Source: an uncultured bacterium
GTDB lineage: Bacteria > Chloroflexota > Anaerolineae > J036 > Brachytrichaceae
Direction: 5' to 3'
DNA length: 46,635 nucleotides
Assembly: GCA_903873965.1 (NCBI GenBank)
Contig: CAIQQO010000163.1
Span: 1-46,635 of the forward strand
Positions within the stretch are counted from its first letter, which is position 1. Each line of letters begins with the position of its first letter. The position numbers were made by a program, and so were the translations under genes. The notes beneath the pieces were generated by a model that had not been told where the DNA came from, ran no database searches, and saw nothing but the letters and a program-made list of their open reading frames with translations. Shown here piece by piece: positions 40,174 to 46,635 of the stretch.

Positions 40174-41403
40174 GACAAGCTGCCACAGTGTTTCGTCGTC
40201 ACCGAAGCCGCCGGCTTTGGTGATGACGTGCAGTCCGACATGGGGGCCATCCGCAAGGCGACCCAATGCGATGCCGGGATGTAATTCGTCAAGTAGTTCG
40301 ATCGCGTGCGCATTCAGCGCCGTGCAAACGGCTGTGGCAACATCACCGCCAGTGAGGAGTATGACGCCAGGCGCCGTGCGCTCAACTGCATCGGCAGCCA
40401 GCAGCCCCAGATGTTGCGCGATAACATGCTTGCCCAATGGCGAATCGTCCAGCCTGGCTGTCGTGATGATCAGGTGGCTCTCATTTCGACCAGGATCGGA
40501 ATCGTCCAGCCTGGCTCCGGATTCCTTGAGGAAGGACGATCTCGACCATGAGGTTTGCCCGAATTCCGGAGGGACATCCATCACTGCCACGCCACGCGCT
40601 CGCGCTACCTCGATTTGTCGCAGCGTCGCCGGGTGGCGGCTGCCCGCAATCATCAGCAATGGCCCGCCCAGCCGGTATGCTTCGCTGCTGTGCAAGGCTT
40701 TACATCCCTTTGGGACAGGCGCCAATAAGCTATGCGCGAGCCCGGCTGACCCGCATAACACTTGTATGCCGCACGCTTGTGCTGCCGTTGCCAAAAGCTG
40801 CAGATCGTCATCGAACTCAGCGTCAGCGATGATGATGCCATCTTGTTCCGCCATGTGTTGAGCGAGGCCATCCTTGTCGCCACGAACGTCCTCCAGACTG
40901 ATGGCGTGCACGGGGTAGCCATGTCCACCAAATAGAGAGCGCAGATCACCACTCGCTACTTCAGATGCAAATGGCGTCTGGGCAAGGGGGTGACCATTCA
41001 CCAGCACTTGACCATCGATCGTGGTGCGTCTCTGCGCCGGGAACGCTGGCACTATCAGCGCGCATGTGACGCCGAGTGCGCGCATTAAGGCCGCCAGCTC
41101 TTCGCCAGGATGTCCGCGCAGGGTGGAATCGATTTTCTTGTACACCAGGTGGGGAGGAGAAATAGGACGCTGCATCCCTTTGGGAAGGTTGGCCACTACG
41201 CCGGCAACGGCGCGGGCGGCTTGGTCCACAGGTAAGTAGCGGCTATCAGTGTTGTACACGATCACATCCGCCCATGGCGCATCAACGTTCTGTGACCGCT
41301 GCACATCAAGGATGACCATGGTGCGGAGGCCGGCGAGGACGCCAGCACACCCGGTGTCACATGCGCCGGTCAGGTCGTCTGCGATGACAGATAGCTTTGG
41401 CAT
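40129..41403 (-). CDS. Four-carbon acid sugar kinase (DUF1537; OtnK/DtnK-like)
   Basis: 424 residues from the ATG at 41403 (MPKLSVIADDLTGACDTG); upstream in-frame codons are a repeat and non-family sequence. N-terminal domain: ADDLTGACD, VYKKIDSTLRGH (substrate and phosphate contacts). C-terminal nucleotide-binding domain: VLCGSAGLAHSLL, VILLTGGDVATAV, ITKAGGFGDDETL. The family phosphorylates tetronates such as D-threonate and D-/L-erythronate at O4; PdxA-type dehydrogenases then act on the product. Genes for LarA and PdxA homologues lie just upstream on the same strand. In-frame oddities: two CATCCCTTTGGG repeats (encoding PKGC/PKGM), an 18-bp direct repeat doubling ARLDDS, and a heptad array forming the C-terminus. 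The insertions are outside the motifs, so activity is probably kept. Confidence 0.85.
   Translation of the reverse strand: MPKLSVIADDLTGACDTGCAGVLAGLRTMVILDVQRSQNVDAPWADVIVYNTDSRYLPVDQAARAVAGVVANLPKGMQRPISPPHLVYKKIDSTLRGHPGEELAALMRALGVTCALIVPAFPAQRRTTIDGQVLVNGHPLAQTPFASEVASGDLRSLFGGHGYPVHAISLEDVRGDKDGLAQHMAEQDGIIIADAEFDDDLQLLATAAQACGIQVLCGSAGLAHSLLAPVPKGCKALHSSEAYRLGGPLLMIAGSRHPATLRQIEVARARGVAVMDVPPEFGQTSWSRSSFLKESGARLDDSDPGRNESHLIITTARLDDSPLGKHVIAQHLGLLAADAVERTAPGVILLTGGDVATAVCTALNAHAIELLDELHPGIALGRLADGPHVGLHVITKAGGFGDDETLWQLVKKIGSQMSCLVSDL
40442..40516. repeat. In-frame direct repeat in the DUF1537 kinase gene
   Basis: GAATCGTCCAGCCTGGCT occurs at 40442-40459 and 40499-40516, 57 bp (19 codons) apart, doubling ARLDDS in the protein. 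It lies in an apparent insertion between the two conserved halves of the kinase. Confidence 0.75.
40696..40714. repeat. CATCCCTTTGGG dispersed repeat, intragenic copy
   Basis: GGCTTTACATCCCTTTGGG, 18 of 19 identical to the copy before the kinase start (41404-41422). Encodes PKGCKA on the minus strand within the kinase. Confidence 0.75.
41166..41187. repeat. CATCCCTTTGGG dispersed repeat, second intragenic copy
   Basis: TGCATCCCTTTGGGAAGG; 16 of 19 bases match the 41404 copy. Encodes LPKGMQ in a loop of the kinase N-terminal domain. Confidence 0.7.
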
Positions 41404-41422
41404 GGCTTTGCATCCCTTTGGG
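41404..41422. repeat. CATCCCTTTGGG dispersed repeat at the kinase start
   Basis: GGCTTTGCATCCCTTTGGG ends immediately before the kinase ATG (minus strand) and fills the whole gap from the LarA-like gene's stop. On the minus strand it supplies AAAGGG about 10-15 bases before the ATG, the only Shine-Dalgarno-like sequence available. Confidence 0.75.
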
Positions 41423-41423
41423 T

Positions 41424-42689
41424 TTACATCAGCGGCAGAATTTCGGGCGCGTGAGTAAGCACGCTGATCGTGGCGTCGAACCCTTGCCTGCACATGGCGG
41501 CTGCCAGTGCATCCTCGACACTGTCGAATGGCGTAAAACCGAGCGCCAACGCGTCCTCGCGCGGAATACCGCTACTCACCAGGCTTACCGGTGCGTGTTC
41601 GCGCACTTTGGCCCATGCCAGCGCCACAGCCGCGGAGACGACATCGGCCATGGCGCCCTGCTGGATCAATGCATCGATACGCTCGGAATGCAGCGCTGCT
41701 ATCTGCAAAATCGTATCCTGATGCATCACCGACACGCCCTCGGGACACGGTGTGACGACGATGATCTCACCTCCGGGTTTAACGGCTATCTCGGCAGGAT
41801 ACAGTGATTTGTGCGCCTGCCAAAACTCGATGTCGCACGGGTGCGAACCGGCGATCACTATATCGGCGATACCGGGTGCATGCACTCCGTAGACTTGTTG
41901 AGCGCGACGCACACCAGCGCGATGTGCTTGTATATAGTCGCCATAAAACGCTTCAACCAGTCGCCCGGCATGATCTAGAACCGTGTTTAAAATACACTTC
42001 AAGCCTATTTGCCCGGCTATGTGCTCAAGTTCAGCGCGCACCGGGTTCTCAACCGTGCCTAGATATGAACGCGGCGCGCGCGTGCTGAGGTAATGCGTCG
42101 CGCCGGTTGTCACTGCGCCACACACACCGGGCTGGATGATCTTCGCGCCGGCGGAGTACCCGGGGATATGATGCGGGACGATACTGCCCAATCCGATCAA
42201 GAAGTCGGCTTCAAGTGCAATACGACTGACCTGCACAGGCGTACCATTCGGCGTCATGCCCATATCAACCAGTTGCGACGCATCCTGCCACGGGTTGTTG
42301 ATGACCTGTACGCGCGCTGTGACATCGACGCCAAAGTGCGACTCGATCTCGGCCGGCGTCATGTAGCGATGCGTGCCAAGCGCGATTAGCACCGTCACCT
42401 GTTCGTCACTCACGCCGGCGCGATTCAGTTCATCCAGCAAGACAGGAATGATGACGCGCACAGGCGTCTGGCGTGTCAGATCATCTGCGGCAATGACAAC
42501 CCGCTGGCAGCCACGAGCCGCGTCAGCCAGATGCGAATAAGCAATCGGATGATCGAGCGCGCGTCGAATCTCGGACGCCACGTCCGCACAAATTGGCGTA
42601 TCACGTGGTGACAATACCGCTAACAAGTTGCGAGATGGAATGGCGAGGTTGAGAACCTCGTCGCCATAGGGAAGTGGAATTGTGGGCAT
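41424..42689 (-). CDS. LarA-family nickel-pincer-type racemase/epimerase homologue
   Basis: 421 residues. All four key residues of Lactiplantibacillus lactate racemase align one position off: His107 in LGTHRYMT, His173 in VPHHIPGYSAGAK, Lys183 (site that binds the nickel-pincer cofactor) and His199 in ATHYLS. VVIAADDLTRQTP is the usual VxxxDxTRP strand, and IIQPGVCG follows the Lys. LarA-type enzymes racemise or epimerise 2-hydroxy acids by hydride transfer to the cofactor; known homologues act on substrates other than lactate. Cofactor genes (larB, larC, larE) are not in the window. Placed 18 bp after pdxA and 20 bp before the DUF1537 kinase start, it probably epimerises a four-carbon sugar acid at C2. 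Substrate is inferred from context only. Confidence 0.82.
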   Translation of the reverse strand: MPTIPLPYGDEVLNLAIPSRNLLAVLSPRDTPICADVASEIRRALDHPIAYSHLADAARGCQRVVIAADDLTRQTPVRVIIPVLLDELNRAGVSDEQVTVLIALGTHRYMTPAEIESHFGVDVTARVQVINNPWQDASQLVDMGMTPNGTPVQVSRIALEADFLIGLGSIVPHHIPGYSAGAKIIQPGVCGAVTTGATHYLSTRAPRSYLGTVENPVRAELEHIAGQIGLKCILNTVLDHAGRLVEAFYGDYIQAHRAGVRRAQQVYGVHAPGIADIVIAGSHPCDIEFWQAHKSLYPAEIAVKPGGEIIVVTPCPEGVSVMHQDTILQIAALHSERIDALIQQGAMADVVSAAVALAWAKVREHAPVSLVSSGIPREDALALGFTPFDSVEDALAAAMCRQGFDATISVLTHAPEILPLM

Positions 42690-42707
42690 GGTGATCGGGG
42701 GTAGATG

Positions 42708-43736
42708 TTATGCGTGCCGGGCTGCAACCATTTGGATAGCGACCGTGATGGCGGCGAGAAGGGAGTCTTCGCGCGCGATGCCCTTGCCGGCGATGTCGAA
42801 CGCGGTGCCGTGATCGACCGACGTGCGGATGATGGGCAGTCCCATGCTGACATTGACGCCATCGTCAAAGGCCAGCAGCTTCATCGGGATATGGCCTTGA
42901 TCGTGATACATCGCAACGACAATATCAAATTCGCCTTTGATCGCGCGCAGGAATACGGTATCGGGTGGTTGCGGATCGGACACGTTCAACCCGCGCGCGC
43001 GGGCTGCCTGAACAGCGGGGACGATACCCGTCTCTTCCTGACGGCCAAACAAGCCGCCCTCACCCGCGTGCGGATTCAGTCCTGCCACAGCGATGCGCGG
43101 CTCTGGAATACCCAGCGCCTGACATGAGCGATATGCCAGATCGATCACTTCGCCGACGCGTTCCGGCGTGACGCGGCGGATGGCTTCTTCCAGCGAAACG
43201 TGGGTGCTGACATGCACGACGCGCAGTTTCGGGCCGACCAACAACATGCTGATCTTGCCCGCATGTGTGCGCTCAGCCAGCAATTCGGTGTGGCCGGCAT
43301 AGTGAAAACCGGCCAGATTCATCGCGGCCTTGTTGAGCGGCGCAGTCACGATGGCATCAACATTCGCGGCCAGAGCGAGATCGCAGGCGGCAAAGACATA
43401 CTCAACGGCTGCCTTGCCCGCAGCGGCGCTGATCTGCCCGATGGGACAGGCATCCGGCGCGGCGTTGGCGAGATCGAGCAGCGTCACCTCGTCAGGTTGA
43501 TAGCGCCCCTCGGCAGGATGCGCCACGGTTTGAATCTTTAACGGCGCAACGCCCACCCACTCGGCGGCGCGCGCCAGCATGCGCCGGTCGCCGATCACCA
43601 AAGGGCGGCAGACGTCGTAGATGGCCGCGTGCCGCAACGCTTTCACCGTGATCTCCGGCCCAACGCCGGCGGGATCGCCTAGCGTCAGCGCCAGAATCGG
43701 TCGGTCGGGATTGGCTAAGGGTTTTGCATTAAACAT
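42708..43736 (-). CDS. pdxA: 4-hydroxythreonine-4-phosphate dehydrogenase family protein (PdxA/PdxA2)
   Basis: 342 residues. Family motifs: LTLGDPAGVGPEITVKAL; AGHTELLAERT (first metal His); GLNPHAGEGGLFGRQEE (second); MYHDQGHIPMKLL (third); GLPIIRTSVDHGTAFDIAGKG. NAD-dependent oxidation and decarboxylation of 4-phospho-hydroxythreonine in vitamin B6 synthesis or, in the PdxA2 branch, of tetronate 4-phosphates to dihydroxyacetone phosphate. The adjacent DUF1537 kinase strongly favours the PdxA2 role. AGGAAG lies six bases before the ATG. First gene of a three-gene minus-strand cluster, 18 bp before the LarA homologue. Confidence 0.88.
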   Translation of the reverse strand: MFNAKPLANPDRPILALTLGDPAGVGPEITVKALRHAAIYDVCRPLVIGDRRMLARAAEWVGVAPLKIQTVAHPAEGRYQPDEVTLLDLANAAPDACPIGQISAAAGKAAVEYVFAACDLALAANVDAIVTAPLNKAAMNLAGFHYAGHTELLAERTHAGKISMLLVGPKLRVVHVSTHVSLEEAIRRVTPERVGEVIDLAYRSCQALGIPEPRIAVAGLNPHAGEGGLFGRQEETGIVPAVQAARARGLNVSDPQPPDTVFLRAIKGEFDIVVAMYHDQGHIPMKLLAFDDGVNVSMGLPIIRTSVDHGTAFDIAGKGIAREDSLLAAITVAIQMVAARHA

Positions 43737-43808
43737 AAATCGCTTCCTGTAATCCGAGTTGCTTCATCTTAATTCTACGGGGATTACAAAAAGCAATTCC
43801 GGGGAAAT

Positions 43809-43840
43809 CAAAAATGCGCGAGATTGTCCGTCCCGCGCAT
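43809..43840 (-). terminator. Terminator after mscL
   Basis: On the minus strand ATGCGCG pairs with CGCGCAT (43834-43840 with 43814-43820), extended past one mismatch by two pairs, and is followed by T's (A's at 43809-43813 on the plus strand). Confidence 0.7.
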
Positions 43841-43861
43841 CTCAACCAGCCGATTTAGAGA

Positions 43862-44224
43862 CTACTTATCGAGAACTTCTCGGGCAAAGACTTTGGCGAT
43901 GATAAACACCACGGTCATGACAATCACGAAGTTGATGATAACGCTGATGAAATTGCCATAGCGCAAGGCATTCTCAATGACCTTGCCATCCGCAGTTTTG
44001 ATCGTGCCCAGCACAATTTTGGCGCTTGCAAGATCGACATTGGCCAGTAACAATCCGATGAGCGGGTTGAGGATGTCGTTGACCAGCGAGTTTACCACCT
44101 GACCAGACGCCGCGCCAATAATGACGCCAATGGCCAACGCCATAGCATTGGTCTTGGTCAGAAACTTCTGGAATTCGCCAAACACGCCAGGGGGCTGCGG
44201 GATTTTAGGGACTTTCATATTCAT
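43862..44224 (-). CDS. mscL: Large-conductance mechanosensitive channel
   Basis: 120 residues with two transmembrane helices: about 27-50 (AMALAIGVIIGAASGQVVNSL, the pore-lining M1 with its AxGVIIGxAxGxxV pattern) and about 90-112 (FISVIINFVIVMTVVFIIAKV, M2). An N-terminal amphipathic segment (FGEFQKFLTKTN) and short periplasmic loop match the family; length is slightly short. It opens under hypo-osmotic membrane tension. AGGAG lies six bases before the ATG at 44224, and a terminator follows. The Pro-rich first 14 residues are unusual; a start at the second Met changes only two residues. Confidence 0.9.
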   Translation of the reverse strand: MNMKVPKIPQPPGVFGEFQKFLTKTNAMALAIGVIIGAASGQVVNSLVNDILNPLIGLLLANVDLASAKIVLGTIKTADGKVIENALRYGNFISVIINFVIVMTVVFIIAKVFAREVLDK

Positions 44225-44298
44225 AGCGTTCTCCTATACAAACAATGCAACTAAACAAACGGGATTATACGATAGTGCATTTGCCGCAGTTTCACACT

Positions 44299-44748
44299 TT
44301 AGAACTCAGGCGCGTCACTGGCAGAACTGGCATCGCCGCGCAGCAACACGATCATCGGGCGGCGCGATTTGCGCCAGAAAGTCATCGCCGACTTCAGAAT
44401 ATCCAGTGCTACCGCCCAGTCCTGCAGATGCGCTTTGGCAAAGCGATCCACATCGTGATACAAGATCAGGATGCCTTTGGCCTGTTCTGGATGCTCCCAC
44501 GATAAATCGCGCAGGCACTCCTCGAGCGCATCCCAGTTGTGGCTAAAATAGGCCGGGAAATGCAAGGACGTTGCCACGGCGCTCAGGAACGCGGCCTTGT
44601 CTTTGACGGTAGCGCCATCGATGTGATAGCACAGCCAGCCGGCCTTGCTCGCCTCGGCGCACAGGCTATCGGTGCTGGTATGTGAACTGAAGCGGTACAC
44701 GCCAGACTTGACCTTGCCTGCCCATAGCTGCGACGTTTTCTCGCTCAT
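44299..44748 (-). CDS. Barstar family ribonuclease inhibitor
   Basis: 149 residues. The barstar core is at about 38-130: CYHIDGATVKDKAAFLSAV, then LHFPAYFSHNWDALEECL, the helix-loop that plugs an RNase active site. Asp73 matches barstar Asp35, and Glu77 stands at the place of the key Asp39. No signal peptide, so it is cytoplasmic. Its ATG overlaps the TGA of the upstream ribonuclease gene (ATGA, 44745-44748), so the two are translated together. About 35 extra residues precede the fold. In this arrangement it protects the cell from its own RNase before secretion. Confidence 0.87.
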   Translation of the reverse strand: MSEKTSQLWAGKVKSGVYRFSSHTSTDSLCAEASKAGWLCYHIDGATVKDKAAFLSAVATSLHFPAYFSHNWDALEECLRDLSWEHPEQAKGILILYHDVDRFAKAHLQDWAVALDILKSAMTFWRKSRRPMIVLLRGDASSASDAPEF

Positions 44749-45344
44749 CGGATCACCCGCATAAAGGTAACGTAGTGGTCATCAGTGTAATAGATCTCAC
44801 CCTTTGAACCTGCGATGAGACGCCTTGCCCCGCGATCAGCCGATCCCGGCGTCACGACCGTGTATTCGTGATAGTAACTCGCGCTCTTGTTCGGCAGAAT
44901 CCCCTCACGGTTCTGGAACACGATGCCATCACGCGAATAGGGGAATGGGCCACCGCTGTCGATTAACGCCAGCGTCTGTTGTGCTTCGGGGGGCAGGTTA
45001 ACGGGTGAGATCGTTTTCAATCCATCAACCGTGCTGGGAACGACCGTGGGCGTGCGCGTCGGTTTGGCGGATTTGGCAGTTGGTGTTGTGACGCGGTTTG
45101 TGGCGGCTGGTGTAGCCGTGGAACGAGGTCGGCGCGTTGCTGTCTTCGTCACGGAGACATTACCTGTCTCATTCTCAGCAGGCGCGTTGGTCACTGCGAT
45201 GACGGTGCTTTGCACCTCATTTGGCGTAGCAGTTACGATATTGACCAGCCCGCTGCAGCCCGTCAGCAATAGACTGACTATAGTAAGAACAAGCAGCCGA
45301 AGCACGTTGGTATAGGGTTGGCGATGGGTGTTCACACGGCGCAT
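44745..45344 (-). CDS. Guanyl-specific ribonuclease (RNase Sa/N1 type) lipoprotein
   Basis: 199 residues. A signal peptide ends in LLLTGC (lipidated Cys30); a low-complexity Thr/Pro/Ala/Lys stalk (about 36-108) carries the enzyme away from the membrane; the RNase domain is 112-199. Against RNase Sa the active-site set is intact: Glu160 (general base, in YYHEYTV), Arg171 and Arg175 (RGARR), His190 (general acid, DDHYVTF), and QNRE (Arg146, guanine-binding Glu147). It cuts RNA 3' of G via cyclic phosphate. Secretion as a lipoprotein rather than a free extracellular enzyme is unusual for the family. Coupled by a 4-bp overlap to the barstar gene downstream. Could serve nucleotide scavenging or competition by contact. 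Confidence 0.9.
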   Translation of the reverse strand: MRRVNTHRQPYTNVLRLLVLTIVSLLLTGCSGLVNIVTATPNEVQSTVIAVTNAPAENETGNVSVTKTATRRPRSTATPAATNRVTTPTAKSAKPTRTPTVVPSTVDGLKTISPVNLPPEAQQTLALIDSGGPFPYSRDGIVFQNREGILPNKSASYYHEYTVVTPGSADRGARRLIAGSKGEIYYTDDHYVTFMRVIR

Positions 45345-45403
45345 TCTAATACAATCATCACATCAAGAAGCCTGTGGAACACTGACGGCGAGTTTATCTG
45401 GTA

Positions 45404-45631
45404 TCAGTCTGTCCCGTTACCGGACCGAAGATGGCTGACATTGATTGACCCGCCAATCAGAATCACGCGCGCCAGCTGGTCTTTCAGGTCGTCGAGGCTA
45501 CTGATCAACAAAAGCCTGCGCGCGAAATCGGATCCCTCTGCCTCGTCGATCTTGTTGACAAACAGTTCATAGAGCCCCAGCCCGAATAGCACAAACATAG
45601 CGAAGAGCAGATAACCATGCACATGCTTCAT
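45404..45631 (-). pseudogene. UPF0114 (YqhA-like) membrane protein fragment
   Basis: 75 residues. HGYLLFAMFVLFGLGLYELF and RRLLLISSLDDLKDQLARVI match the C-terminal half of UPF0114 proteins (normally about 160-180 residues, several helices). The N-terminal half is missing, with an in-frame TGA five codons upstream, and the last 17 residues (from IGGSINVSHL) depart from the family. A GAAGGT site lies before the ATG, so a short product could still be made, but the gene looks truncated at both ends. Confidence 0.55.
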
Positions 45632-45703
45632 TTTACCTTCTGTTCATCGACACTCCCTAGACTTTGAGTTAAGTTACTCATGTGCAGGTGACAAACAAGT
45701 TTT

Positions 45704-46408
45704 ATGACTAACCAGAAACCCACGGCTCCAAAAGACTTTGCATACATGGTACGCAAGTATCTGATCTCGGCATTTGTTGTAGCAAGTTTTGCTGCCTATG
45801 CACTGCACGACAAGAGCAGTGATCCTAATGGAGCGTCTGGATTAGTTGTACCGCCGCAAGGGGCTGCGCAAGATGCGCAAACAGCACAGAATCAACAGGC
45901 GGCGCCAGTTGTGACAATCTCCCCGACCTCGACGAGTGGGAGTCAAGCCGTGACAGCAGTCCCGACTGCAAGCAGTACCGCTGCGCCTATTGGTCCAATA
46001 GCCCCGACACGGACACCGGTGCAAAACGCCCTGAAACAAGCAACTCCAACCCACCCAGTCCAACCATCGCCAACAGCGCCACCTGTACCCACGCCAACAG
46101 CGATCACTGTGGCAACAGGCTATAAGGATGGCCAGTACATGGGCAAGGTTGCTAACGCGTATTATGGGAATTTACAGGTCAAAGTCGTGATTCAGAATGG
46201 GCGGATCGTTGATATTCAGTTCGTTGACTATCCCCATGATCGCCGTCGTTCTCAGATGATTAACGATCAAGTCATGCCGTGGCTGCACGATGAGGCGATC
46301 AGCGTGCAGAACGCGCAGGTGGATGTGATCTCCGGCGCAACACTGACCAGTCAGGCCTTTATTCAATCGGTACAGTCAGCACTGGATACGGCCAAAGCCA
46401 AGGCATGA
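45704..46408 (+). CDS. FMN-binding domain protein, membrane-anchored
   Basis: 234 residues. One N-terminal transmembrane anchor (about 17-35), a Thr/Pro/Ala stalk (about 45-140), then an FMN_bind domain (about 143-230) with GYKDGQYMGKV and the flavinylation motif DVISGAT, where Thr213 is the expected site of covalent FMN (Dxx(s/t)gAT). Exposed on the outer face, it would carry electrons outside the cytoplasm, as NqrC/RnfG-type domains do. The apbE gene, whose product attaches FMN, overlaps its stop by four bases, confirming the functional pair. No Nqr/Rnf or reductase genes are in view; the source of electrons lies beyond the window or is a separate quinol oxidase. Confidence 0.88.
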   Translation: MTNQKPTAPKDFAYMVRKYLISAFVVASFAAYALHDKSSDPNGASGLVVPPQGAAQDAQTAQNQQAAPVVTISPTSTSGSQAVTAVPTASSTAAPIGPIAPTRTPVQNALKQATPTHPVQPSPTAPPVPTPTAITVATGYKDGQYMGKVANAYYGNLQVKVVIQNGRIVDIQFVDYPHDRRRSQMINDQVMPWLHDEAISVQNAQVDVISGATLTSQAFIQSVQSALDTAKAKA

Positions 46409-46635
46409 GGGAAACTCGGCTGATGATGGGTATGCCCATCACGATTGAGGTCGTCAGTGAAGGTGTTGAACAGCAACACATGGACGACACCTTTGCTTTC
46501 TTTCAGTGGGTTGATGACACTTTCAGCACATTTAAAGAAGATAGCGAGGTTTCGCGCATCAACCAGAAGAAACTGACGCTGGCAGAAGCCAGCGGTCCGA
46601 TGCAGACGATCTTCTCTCTATGCGAGGAGACGAAA
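46405..46635 (+). CDS. apbE: FAD:protein FMN transferase, N-terminal part (runs off the window)
   Basis: 77 residues to the edge, starting at the ATG 46405 within an ATGA overlap with the FMN-binding gene. MMGMPITIEVV and WVDDTFSTFKEDSEVSRIN are the conserved N-terminal strands of ApbE, where the xSTFxxDSEVSRIN stretch lines the FAD-binding cleft. ApbE transfers FMN from FAD to the Thr of the SGAT motif in the partner upstream. A lipoprotein signal common in ApbE is absent here, so it may act inside or use another anchor. The metal-binding and catalytic residues are outside the window. Confidence 0.88.
   Translation, partial: MRETRLMMGMPITIEVVSEGVEQQHMDDTFAFFQWVDDTFSTFKEDSEVSRINQKKLTLAEASGPMQTIFSLCEETK

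Overview
The window looks like a chromosomal segment of a Chloroflexota bacterium (Anaerolineae or a close lineage). This is inferred from gene content and style, not from a marker gene: mid-50s percent GC, UVR-containing ClpC, Ser/Thr kinases fused to formylglycine-generating-enzyme (FGE/SUMF1)-like domains, surface proteins with Thr/Pro/Ala linkers, and several stand-alone enzyme subunits. Most of it is ordinary housekeeping and envelope DNA. I see no rRNA, tRNA, CRISPR array, IS element or prophage.

Layout. 1-4.4 kb: the tail of a helix-turn-helix protein, rpsA (with terminator) and clpC (with a leader hairpin and a bidirectional terminator). 4.5-7.7 kb: a GT-C-type membrane protein and an IMP dehydrogenase homologue with an unusual active-site flap. 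7.6-13.5 kb: a surface-polysaccharide locus with a truncated GT2, two GT4s and one GT2 on the minus strand, divergent from an ABC-2 polysaccharide exporter. 13.5-18.9 kb: a tight minus-strand operon (SDR, nucleotidyltransferase, CYTH, U32 peptidase, pentapeptide repeat). 18.9-23.3 kb: a divergent plus-strand operon (methyltransferase, anchored VWA protein, ThpR, glucuronate-isomerase-like hydrolase). 23.3-26.8 kb: a MacB/LolD-like ABC pair and a 2-oxoacid dehydrogenase E2. 26.8-29.2 kb: an M1-type lipoprotein peptidase and a multi-TM protein, followed by an RHS-core relic. 29.6-34.7 kb: a divergent LarA/DUF2088 protein, dnaN, efp, a lone SdhB-like protein and prs. 35.0-39.2 kb: two tandem kinase-FGE proteins, the second a predicted pseudokinase. 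39.3-43.7 kb: a sugar isomerase convergent with a PdxA-LarA-DUF1537 kinase cluster that looks like a four-carbon sugar-acid pathway. 43.9-46.6 kb: mscL, a lipoprotein RNase Sa homologue overlapping its barstar-like inhibitor, a UPF0114 fragment, and an FMN-binding protein overlapping apbE.

The best leads are: (i) the membrane-anchored guanyl-specific RNase translationally coupled to barstar; (ii) the kinase/pseudokinase-FGE pair; (iii) a LarA-family enzyme with all four reference catalytic/cofactor residues between PdxA and a DUF1537 kinase, suggesting nickel-pincer-dependent C2 epimerisation of tetronates; and (iv) two families of short dispersed repeats, heptad arrays and a CATCCCTTTGGG element, that sit in frame inside coding sequences, at a gene start and in a possible terminator. 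All functional calls come from reading motifs by eye; no database search was run.
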